The notes below the pieces were generated by a model. It was not told where the DNA came from, made no database searches, and worked only from the letters and a program-made list of their open reading frames with translations. Position numbers and translations under genes: made by a program. From positions 1 to 28,297 of the forward strand of contig JBEKZY010000019.1 in the NCBI GenBank assembly GCA_049509395.1: a DNA stretch of 28,297 nt, read 5' to 3'. This DNA comes from JBEKIK01 sp049509395 (lineage in GTDB: Bacteria; Planctomycetota; Planctomycetia; Pirellulales; Thermoguttaceae). Shown here in pieces: positions 15,787 through 24,500 of the stretch (position 1 is its first letter; every line of letters starts with the position of its first letter).

Positions 15787-15814
15787 AGTATAAACTTTAG
15801 CATGACCCAGTCAA
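15787..15814 (-). promoter_or_regulatory. Sigma70-like promoter of the MFS-ROK-GH92 operon
   Basis: On the - strand, TTGACT (15814-15809), a 16-bp spacer, then TATACT (15792-15787). Each hexamer matches consensus at five of six positions. A transcript would start near 15780, about 30 bp before the permease ATG at 15748. Confidence 0.65.
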
Positions 15815-15817
15815 GCC

Positions 15818-15839
15818 GGTTAATTGTCCCCCTTTAACC
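15818..15839. promoter_or_regulatory. Inverted repeat next to the -35 box (candidate operator)
   Basis: GGTTAA (15818-15823) and TTAACC (15834-15839), 10 bp apart, lie 3 bp upstream of the -35 hexamer. Their position suits an activator or repressor of the sugar operon. No regulator gene is adjacent, so the link is inference. Confidence 0.45.
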
Positions 15840-15862
15840 CATCTCTCGTTTAGCCCTGACCG

Positions 15863-15915
15863 GGCGCCATCGGCGCCGCGGAGTACATGCGAAGCATGGC
15901 CGCGTTGGCCGGCAT
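15863..15915. other. Cluster of three short hairpins between GH31 and the permease
   Basis: GGCGCC-ATC-GGCGCC (15863-15877), CATGC-GAA-GCATG (15886-15898) and GGCC-GCGTT-GGCC (15898-15910 region) follow one another. There is no T-tract on the - strand. They may slow polymerase or protect the GH31 mRNA end. A 32-codon - strand frame (15850-15948) runs across them but has no family resemblance. Confidence 0.4.
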
Positions 15916-15984
15916 GGTCGGGTAGAGGGGCAAATTGTGCAATATCATCCCGATATTCTCACTCAATTCACCGCCGGCCTCGGA

Positions 15985-18234
15985 TCATTTATCTTTCGGC
16001 TCATCCGCGTTTTCTTCCCTAGCAATTTTCCACTCTCCGATATTATAGCGGCTGCCTGGATAATTGCCGACCTTTTGGACCTGACCGCCTTTATCCGGCG
16101 ACCAGGTAAGCGTGAGCAGGTTTTGCTTGCCTTTTTCGAAATCGTACGTCAGGCCGTCGTCTTCATATAGCTCAAAGGGCCGGCACTCTTTGCCGAAGGC
16201 GACCGCTGTCACGTCGAAGCGCGTATCGTCCTTGACATATTCGACCGGCCGGGCCAGCGGCAGCAGCGTGCCGCCCTTAACGAATACCGGAATGGTCTCG
16301 GCCGGTTTTTGAATCGTGTAAGACCGGCCCCCGTCGTATTTTTTATGCGTCCAGAAATCGTACCACTCGCCCGGCGGCAGATAAACCTCGCGCTCGGTCC
16401 TTGGAGCAAACAACGGCGCCACGAGCAAGGCCTCGCCCATCATGTACTGGTCGTCGAGTTTGTATGTCTTGGGATCGTCCGGCCAATCCATCACCAAGGC
16501 TCTAAACGGCGGCAGGCCCTTGTTGCGATACTGGGCGAAGCTGGAGTACAGGTACGGAATCAGGCTCATCCGCACTTCGAACATTTTGCGGATTTCCGCT
16601 TCGACCTCTTTCCAGTTGGGCATCAAGTCGCCTTGGTTATTCTTGGATCGCACGTTTTGCTTCCAGGGCGGCATCTTGATGTACCAGGCGTTAACAAGCG
16701 TCTGGGGAGAGAAGACCGCGGTCTGGATGCGGCGATAAAGATCGTCGATCGATTTGCTGTCGCGGACTTCCGGCTGCCAGAGAAGGCCGGAAAATCCGGA
16801 ATTCAATAAAGCGCGGACAAAGTCGCGGTGGTCGTAGTAATCGCTGTAAAGCACGAACGGCGACGGCGCGGCCAATGCCCCGGACGAACGTACCTGGCCG
16901 TAGGTGCGTAAGCCGTCCTTTTTATAGATGTCGTTTATTGTGCGTTGCAATAATATGCCGAACAGACGATGCATTTGTTCGCCGTCCATGCCCGAGGGAA
17001 ACAGTGTGATATTGGGAAAGCTCCAAGGGGTGGGCGATAGCGGTTGATCGTCGCATTCGTCGAGTTTAAACCCGCTGACATCGGCCTTTCGGATGATTTC
17101 GCGCTCCTCATAATCGGCAAAGATTTGCCGGGTTTTGGCAAGCGAAAAGTCGGGCGCCAGGCCGTTCCAAACCATGTAATCGCCGCTATATGGCTTTAAT
17201 GGAGCGAACAGCGGCGAATCGGGGTTGATAAACGGTTGTTCCCAGATATTGATGCGAAATCCCATGCCGGCCATTTGACGGCCAAAGTCTTCCGGATCGG
17301 GCCAACGTTTTAAACTCCAGACGAGCGAGCTGGAATATGTCCGAGTTTGCCAGCCCGGCTCCAGGCCGAATACGTCGCAGGGAACATGATCCTGGCGGAA
17401 CTCGGCGGCCAGTTTGATGACTTCCTGGGCGTCGTACTTGGTGTATCCGCGATACCACACGCCTAGTCCCCACAGGGGCGGCAGGCAGCCTCCGCCGGAG
17501 AATAGATTGTAACGCGCTACGGCCGTTTTCATATCCGGCCCGGCAAAGACGTACAGATCAACTCCCCGAGCCACAGGGACCTCGATTGTCATATCCTTGA
17601 CCGGCTCCGGACCCTGGGCGTAGATTTCGGCCACGTCGGTTTTGATTTCGTTTTTGGATTTGTCTTGCTCGACTTGCTTTGCCGTTTCAGTCAGGTTTCC
17701 GCAGTAAAAACCGGCTGTCCGGGCGGTGTCGGCAAATACGCCGTATCCACGCGTGGATACGTAAAACGGCACAGGGGCATGCGAGTCGCCCTGGTCGTTG
17801 TTGATAATAATTTGGGTGTCGGTCACGCGCATCACGCGGCGCTTGGCCGTGGCGTTGAAGACCTTGAAATTCATGCCGAAGCCGAAAATATTTTCGTCCG
17901 GAACCATGGGCAGAACCGCGACGCAGGCGCCCGGGGTGATCTTAAAAGCGATCCTGCTGAGATCGAATGGCGGCTGCTCAATACTGGGCAGGTTTTTAAG
18001 CGATTCTGTCCGCGGCTGGTCCTCGCGCAAACCGACGGGGGTGAATTTCTCCGGCATACCCAAGCGGATCATCCAAATACCCGGTGCAATCAGTTTGGCC
18101 TCGACTCGATCCTTGCCCGGCGCCTGTTGCGCAAGGCCTTGGGAAGCCCAGGGCATAAAAACCGCAAACGTCGATAAAACTATAAGCAATTTGAAGCGAC
18201 AAATAAGCTGAGTGGGCATAATACGGCAGTTCAT
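15985..18234 (-). CDS. GH31 family glycosidase, secreted
   Basis: 749 residues, a usual length for family 31. A signal peptide (FKLLIVLSTFAVFMPWASQGLA) points to export. The N-terminal beta-sandwich (GIWMIRLG, FGFGMNFKVFNA, PFYVSTRGYGVFADTA) is followed by a TIM barrel: LWGLGVWYRGYTKYDAQEV, CDVFGLEPGWQ, then SGFKLDECDD with D392 as probable nucleophile, and LYSDYYDHRDF with D465 as a candidate acid/base. The C-terminal part has MGEALLVAPLFAPRTEREVYLPPGEWYDFWT, typical of GH31. The nucleophile motif differs from the common KxDxGE of alpha-glucosidases and xylosidases, so the substrate is uncertain. M1 at 18234 is preferred because AGGTG lies 5 bp upstream. It sits upstream of the permease operon, which has its own promoter. 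Confidence 0.9.
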   Translation of the reverse strand: MNCRIMPTQLICRFKLLIVLSTFAVFMPWASQGLAQQAPGKDRVEAKLIAPGIWMIRLGMPEKFTPVGLREDQPRTESLKNLPSIEQPPFDLSRIAFKITPGACVAVLPMVPDENIFGFGMNFKVFNATAKRRVMRVTDTQIIINNDQGDSHAPVPFYVSTRGYGVFADTARTAGFYCGNLTETAKQVEQDKSKNEIKTDVAEIYAQGPEPVKDMTIEVPVARGVDLYVFAGPDMKTAVARYNLFSGGGCLPPLWGLGVWYRGYTKYDAQEVIKLAAEFRQDHVPCDVFGLEPGWQTRTYSSSLVWSLKRWPDPEDFGRQMAGMGFRINIWEQPFINPDSPLFAPLKPYSGDYMVWNGLAPDFSLAKTRQIFADYEEREIIRKADVSGFKLDECDDQPLSPTPWSFPNITLFPSGMDGEQMHRLFGILLQRTINDIYKKDGLRTYGQVRSSGALAAPSPFVLYSDYYDHRDFVRALLNSGFSGLLWQPEVRDSKSIDDLYRRIQTAVFSPQTLVNAWYIKMPPWKQNVRSKNNQGDLMPNWKEVEAEIRKMFEVRMSLIPYLYSSFAQYRNKGLPPFRALVMDWPDDPKTYKLDDQYMMGEALLVAPLFAPRTEREVYLPPGEWYDFWTHKKYDGGRSYTIQKPAETIPVFVKGGTLLPLARPVEYVKDDTRFDVTAVAFGKECRPFELYEDDGLTYDFEKGKQNLLTLTWSPDKGGQVQKVGNYPGSRYNIGEWKIAREENADEPKDK

Positions 18235-18241
18235 GGATACA

Positions 18242-18255
18242 CCTATATATATAGG
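18242..18255. promoter_or_regulatory. Perfect palindrome overlapping the GH31 ribosome binding site
   Basis: CCTATATATATAGG, 14 bp and fully self-complementary, lies 8-21 bp upstream of the GH31 ATG and overlaps its Shine-Dalgarno (AGGTG). It could be an operator or an mRNA hairpin that masks the site. A TATAAT hexamer (18282-18277, - strand) lies upstream, but no good -35 pairs with it. Confidence 0.45.
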
Positions 18256-18281
18256 GATAGGCAGCCGGTTGGGTCTATTAT

Positions 18282-18316
18282 AAAAAAACCGCTCCCATGC
18301 CGAGGCTCAGGAGCGG
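18282..18316 (-). terminator. Intrinsic terminator downstream of the 2328-aa PEP-CTERM gene
   Basis: On the - strand, CCGCTCC (18316-18310) pairs with GGAGCGG (18295-18289) and is followed by seven T residues (18288-18282). It lies about 230 bp past the stop at 18543 and just before the GH31 gene. The stem, the loop and about 30 flanking bases resemble the terminator at 3425-3462. Confidence 0.8.
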
Positions 18317-18354
18317 GTGAGGTAGTTTAATAACTTATTTAAATACCGGATTGC

Positions 18355-18385
18355 GTTGGGGTGGCAGTTAAACTGCCACCCCAAC
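18355..18385. repeat. Palindromic dispersed repeat, copy D (perfect)
   Basis: Arms GTTGGGGTGGCAGTT and AACTGCCACCCCAAC, 15 bp each, around a central A. Compared with copy B the eighth arm base changes from C to T and its partner from G to A, so pairing is kept. Confidence 0.9.
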
Positions 18386-18403
18386 ACACCGAGCTTTCCA
18401 GGT

Positions 18404-18422
18404 GCGGGAGTACAACTCCCGC
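18404..18422. repeat. Hairpin, 7-bp stem
   Basis: GCGGGAG-TACAA-CTCCCGC. It lies between palindrome copies D and F and has a different sequence, though the TACAACTCCCGCCCCCAC flank echoes the AACTGCC-CCCCA ending of the palindrome family. Confidence 0.6.
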
Positions 18423-18479
18423 CCCCACATTTTAGTTTTAGTATAGGTTCTAAACGTTAATCAGGTATCGTAATTTGTC

Positions 18480-18515
18480 GGGGTGGCAATTATAGGGTTA
18501 ACTAACTGCCACCCC
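18480..18515. repeat. Palindromic dispersed repeat, copy F (expanded loop)
   Basis: GGGGTGGCA (18480-18488) and TGCCACCCC (18507-18515) are the family's outer arms, here separated by 18 bp instead of about 7, as if the centre had gained sequence. It lies about 30 bp past the stop of the 18543-25529 gene. Confidence 0.75.
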
Positions 18516-18542
18516 AACTATGTGGTTTCCTTATTTATACGT

Positions 18543-21500
18543 TTACCGGCTGCGGCGCCAGTACATTCCCAATCCCATGGCGGCCAGCATGAGCAGTGCC
18601 CATGTGGACGGTTCGGGGACCGGTGATATCGAGCCCATGCCCGCAAGCGGGCCGCCCGGGATGGGGGCGATGGTCAAGGTGGCCCCGGCGCCGATGGTCA
18701 GAGTGTTCTGAACCACCGAGGTAGCGGTCAATTGCGTACTGGCCGATAGCGTGGTGTTGCCTGTGCCCGACAGGGCGCCCACCGTTTTAGAGCCGCTGGT
18801 AATGTTCAACGCGCCGTTGTTGGTTACGGACATGTGGGTCGAGCCGTTGGTGAACGGATCGGAGCCGCCGACGTTTAGCGTGCTGGTGCCGCCGATGCTC
18901 ATCGAGGCCCCTGCGCCTACGATGGGAGTGCCGGCCAAATTAACGGTCAGCGCGCCGTCGCCTGTAACCGCCAAAGGACCCTCAAAATCGCATGTGGCGG
19001 ACGTGGCGGCGTTCGGATTAAAGGTTAATGTGGTGCCAGACGCGACCTGGATCGCGCCGCCGCCGGAGCCGATTGTCATCGGTCGGATGACTGCGAACCC
19101 GAGGGTGGCCGTTGTCTGGAGGACCGCCTGCGACACGCCGGTCTTGTTGATGGTTATCCTGCCTGCATCAGCGCCCACGTTGTTATCGTCACTGATGGAC
19201 AGGATGCCGCCGTTGATCACAGTGCCGCCGCTGTAGGAATTGTTGGCGCTGTTGGTCATGGTGATGGTTAGCGTGCCCGAGCCGCTTTTGACCAGACTCG
19301 TGGCCCCGGAGATTCCGCCTGTCCCGCCAAGAGTGTAATTCTGCACAGAATTGTTGAACGTCACTGAAGTAGGAGCGACGGTCGTGTTGAGCGTGACCGT
19401 GGTGATCGCGGGCGGCGTGGCGCCGACGTACGTGTCGCCGAAGGTGACGCTGTCGTCCCTGTAGAACATGTCTGGGCCGTGGGTGGTGGTATTGTACCAA
19501 TTCACCGAGGTGACAATGTCCCACGCGCCGCTGGCGGCGCCGGACCAGTTCAGGGCATTTCCGGGGGCTGCGGCGTTAACGGTCAATAGAACCGAGTTTG
19601 CCGTCGTGCTCAAAGTCGGGGCAGTTCCGCGTCTATCCCAAGTGGTTGTCCAACCGCCGGGGCCGATAGTAGGAGGATTAAACGTGCCTCCTGGCGTCTG
19701 GCTGATGAGGGTATACGTCCCGGGCGTGTTGGTTGCGCCGGTGTTGACGTTGACCGTCACAGCCCCGCTCATGGTGCCCGTGCCGGCGTTAATGACGATC
19801 TGGTCGCTGCCCGTCGACAAGGCGTCGTACTTTATATTGCCGCCGGAAATGGTAAGGGTGCCGCCAGTGGTGCTAAGGTCAAAGGTCAATGTTCCGGCCG
19901 TGCCGTCCGTACCCGGAGCGATCGTACCCTGGTTGTGGGTATAAGATCCAAGGATCGTACCGAAGCCGGAGATGGTCTGCCCTACTCCTGTAGAGTAGGC
20001 CCCGGATGTGGAGGAGACATCGAAAGTGGCCCCCGAGGCGATACTTATTGCCGAGGAATTGGAAATCGACCCGGATCCGCTAAGTTGCAGGATTCCCTCG
20101 TTGATGGCTGTCGGACCGGTATAGGTATTAACGCTGGTAAGAGTCTGGGTGCCTGAGGGGCCGAGCTTGGTAACGGCAATAATGCCGCCGGTTCCGGCGG
20201 GGTCGTGGTCCTGGATTACGCCGTTAAAGGTGTTTAATCCGATGGTTGCGTAGTCTGTGTCTATGGACACCGTGGAGGTAGTGCCAACGGCCGTATTTTC
20301 GATTACACCGGTGCTATAGTCGCTTATCACGCCGCCGGTTGTTATGCTATGGCCGTTGAAGTCAAAAACGCCGTAATCGATTTGTACGGGTTGGCCAACC
20401 GATAATTGGTTGTTGCTGGCGCCGGTTATTCTCACGGTCGCACTGGTGTTGTTGGCGATGCTGCCTATAATCAAGCCGCGATCCACCGAGATAGGATTAG
20501 TGGTGCCGGTGGTTAACTGGGGCATGTTGAGCAGCGCCGTGCCTTGATTAAGCTGGAGCTTTAACATTCTGTTATGATCGGTCGAAAGGCTGGTGCCCAG
20601 TGTGATAGTGGCGGGGCTGTCCCAAATTAGCAATTGGCCCGTTGCGTTACCCGTGACTTGATCAATCCGCTTGAAAGCGATATCGCCCGGGCTGTTCAGA
20701 GTGAGGCCGGTGGTGCCGCCTGCAAAATTCATGATATCGGCGTTGAATGTGGCGGGATTGCTGGTATCGGAGTTGGTGATTATGCCGGTTGACAAACCAC
20801 CAAGAGTAATAGTGCCGGTTTGAGTAATGCTTTGACCGTTGAGGTCGAGGACCGCGCCGCTGGCAATGGTGAGGTTATTGGCGGCGTTGCCCAGCGCGTT
20901 GCTGGTGGTTTGACCGGCTTCTCTTCCAAGTTTAAGCGTGCCGACAGAAATGGTGACAGTGCCGGTAAAAGAGTTGGAACCGGAAAGGGTTAGCGAGCCT
21001 CCGTTTTTCAAGGTCAATCCGGCCGTGTTTGTACTGTCAATCCTGCCGGCATAAGTGACGTCCTGAGAGCCGACGTCAATCATAATCGCACTTGTGCTGG
21101 ACTTGATCCGGCTGGAAAAATCCTTAGTGCCCGATACGTACTGGAGCGTGGCGCCGGTGCCGGCAAACTTGAGGTTTCCGGTACCCAGGGCATTGTCATC
21201 GCCGATGGCCAGGATTCCGTTGCTGATGGTCGTGCCTCCGGAGTAGTTGTTGCTAGTGGAAAGCGTTGCAGTGCCGGTTCCGGACTTAATCAGTGAAATG
21301 ACGCCGGTTCCAGCGCCGTCCTGGATAAGGCCGTTAAAATAACTGTAAGCGTCGCTGACGTTTACGGTGATGGTTGCGGCCGGGCTGTTGTCGGTGATCG
21401 TGCCAGTTCCGGAAAGCGCACTGACGCTCACGCTATTTCCGTGCAGGTCCAAACTTCCGTTAACGGTAAGCTGACCTGTTCCCACTGCGTTGGCGCTTCC

Positions 21501-24500
21501 AAGCTGGAGCTTGCTGCTGGGATCGATGGTCGTGCCTCCGCTATAGGTGTTGCTGGGGCCGGAGAATACAAACAATCCGCCCCCGGACAATTCTAGTGCA
21601 GCCGCCCCGCTGCCTTTAATAGATGAACTGACTGTAAAGGTATTGCTGCTGTTATTCGACCAGGTCTGGGGATTTACCATAGTCAGGTTGGTTGCGCTAA
21701 CGGTATGTGCGCCTGACCCTGAATCGACCGTGATTCCATTGACAAGATAGAGAGTATTAGATCCTCCGATCGTTACCGAACTGGTTGCCGTGTTGTTGAA
21801 GTGCAAACTCGAGATGCCGATGTCGGCGCCCAAGGTTGTAGTGAGGTTGCTTGGTCCGGTGTCGGTAAAATATACGTCTGTGGCGCCGGTGGGGATGGAG
21901 CCCGGATCATTCGCTTCCGTACCGCCTAGAACAGTACGCCAGTTTGTATTTCCCGCATTGACATAGCTCCATGTGCCGTTTTGGTCGCCTTTCCAGTAAA
22001 CAGTCGCCACGCTGGGTAATCCCGTTACAACCAACTGCAGTTGAGTGCCGGTTTGATTGAGCGAGAAGGTGCCTGTAGCGGGGCGACTGTTAAGGGTGAA
22101 TGTGCCGGCGCCTAATTTAGAATTAAAAGTAATAAGGGGGAACGTGCCGTTGTAATAGCCGGCCAGTCCGGTAATGTTGACCGTGGCGCCGCCGTCGTTA
22201 ACTTGTATTTTCGAGTCTGTAAATATCTGGTCGGTGCCGGCAATGCTCAGTTCGAAATTCAAGACCGAAGGATTGGTCGCCGTGCCGCCGAGTGTCAGAG
22301 ACGTACCCGCGCCGCCTGAAAGGTTCAGCGTGCCGGCGGCAACGGAGCCATCGACCATGCTGAGGATGCCCGGAGTCGTGCTGCTGCCATCCACGGTTAT
22401 GCCGCTGCCTGTAGCAGACGCGTTAATAGTGGTGCTGCCTTGGATATTCAATACTCCGCCGCCGTGCACGTTTAGCGCGCTCAGGTTAGTGAGTGCTGCA
22501 GCGGTTTGGAGTGTTCCGCCGCTGTTGACGGTTATCGATGTGGCGGTGGCGTTATTCAGAACAGAGCCGGCGTCAAATTTGAAAGTGCCGCCATTATTGA
22601 CGGTAATATTGGTGGAGCCCAAAATGCCGGTGCCGGCGAGTTCGATGGTTCCATTATTTACTGTTGTGGCGCCGGTGTATGTATTGGTGCCGGTTAGGGT
22701 GAATGTGCCGTTGCCGGCTATGTTCTTGGTCAGCGCCGTAATTTGGCTAGTACCGGTGCCGTCTCGGATTGAGCCGGCAAAGGTTGTGGTGGCGTTGTTA
22801 AGGCCGTTAACCGAGAAGGTTGCCGTGGAACTGGCCGCGCCATTATTCCTCAATATTGAGTTAGCGGAAGCGGACGCGAGCGAACCGACGGGAACCGTCA
22901 CGGCACTGGCGGTGCCGCCCCATTGCAAGCAGGTGGTGCCAGTTGTAGCGGATACCATCGTAACCGCCGCGTTTGGAACGCCGACTGTTGTCGAATTTGA
23001 CATGCCGAAATAGACGGGATTTGTGGTAGTAGCATTGATTTCAAAGGTGCCGGTAAACCCGGTCAAATCGCCTTGCATATCGTAATTCTGAGATTGGCTT
23101 TGATTGGCTCGCAGCGATAGCAAGCCGCTGCCGGTAAAGGAACCCGTCCAAATAGTGTTCGGCTCCAAGGCAAATATGTTACCCGTGACATTATTGATCA
23201 CAAAGTTTTCGCCAATGATGTTACTGGCACTCTGGTTGCCGTTGCTATACCAGTTTAACGTGGCGCCGTTCATCGTAACAGGGCCGGAGCCAAAAGGTAG
23301 TGTTTGTCCCACGATGTTGGATAAGGCTGCAATACCGCCGCTGAGGGTTGTGCCGCCGGTGTAGGTTTGGGCCCAAGGGATAGTCCATGTACCGGTGCCC
23401 ACCTTTTCAACCGAGATCGTACCCGCGCCCGCATTGGAGATAATCACTCTGGAATTCGGAGCCGTGTTGTTGTAACCGATTGTCAACTTGGAGGGAGTGC
23501 TTGCATTGTTGTTCAAAATTGTGCCGAAGCTTCCGGCAATCGCCCCAACAGTCAGATTCTGGCCGTTCAGATCGACGGTCCCGCCAACCTGTAACGTGCC
23601 GACTCCGGTGCCTAACGGGCCGGCGGTATGGCCCGCGTTCGTCGAGGAACCCAATTGGAGCAGGCCTTCGTTAACATATGTGGCGCCGGTATAGGTGTTC
23701 AATCCGGAAACGATGAGAGTGCCCGTGCCGGATTTGGTCAAGGTCTGAGCGCCCACGCCGTTGTTGATAATCGCACTGATTGTCAAAGCGCCCGAGCCGT
23801 TTGTTATCGCAATCAGGTCCGAGTTTGTAGTGCTCCCGCTATTGAGGGTGCCATTTTTGATTTCATAAGGCGCGCTGCCGGTAAAGAGCAGGCCGCCATA
23901 ACTCAGGGTTAGCGTGCTGCCGTTGATATCCAGGCTTCCGCTCGCGGAATTGTTGACTTTGAGAGTATATACAGATGTAGCAGGGGTAGAAGGGAGCGTG
24001 GTGGCGGCGGCTGTTACCAATTGATTATTAGCCGACCAGCCCGTTGTATAGCCGGAGTAAGCGGTGATTGGATTGGTTCCGCTAGCTCCGCTTATCGCCC
24101 AGTCAGTCCCGCCGACCGTGATGCATGCTCGGTTGGCAGTAGGCGCAAGGATGCCGGCAGTGGCGTTAGTGGTCGTTGTGGTAGTAGCGATGCTGCCGGT
24201 GGCCAGGTTCATTGCCGTTCCATTACCACTTGTGATTGCGTTCAATACCATTGTCGAAGAACCGCCCCCGGTCTGGCTTAGTTCCAAAGAGCCGCCGGCG
24301 TTAAAAGTGGTCGCAGTTTCGGTTTGGGCAAAGCTACCGCCTTTCAACTGCAGATTTACCAATCCGCTGATTTGGAAATTCGTAAACGGCACGCCGCCGC
24401 CGAACTTATTGTTATTGTTGGTAGTGAAGTCCAGCACGACCGTGCCGGCCTGCAAAATAGTGGTCCCTATGTAGTTGTTAGACCCGCTCAAGGTCAGAGT

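Larger units (their letters stand above)
18317..18542. other. Repeat-rich 3' region of the giant PEP-CTERM gene
   Basis: About 225 bp of noncoding sequence holding two copies of the dispersed palindrome and one unrelated hairpin, listed separately. No coding frame is supported. Confidence 0.6.

Noticed and set aside
15749..15787. Longer start for the permease (13 extra residues)
   Set aside because: It would begin within the predicted -10 box; the ATG at 15748 has a good ribosome binding site.
22174..23013. 279-codon + strand open frame inside the giant PEP-CTERM gene
   Set aside because: It is the antisense shadow of Gly/Thr/Asn-rich repeat coding; similar valine/proline-rich shadows occur opposite all three repeat genes.
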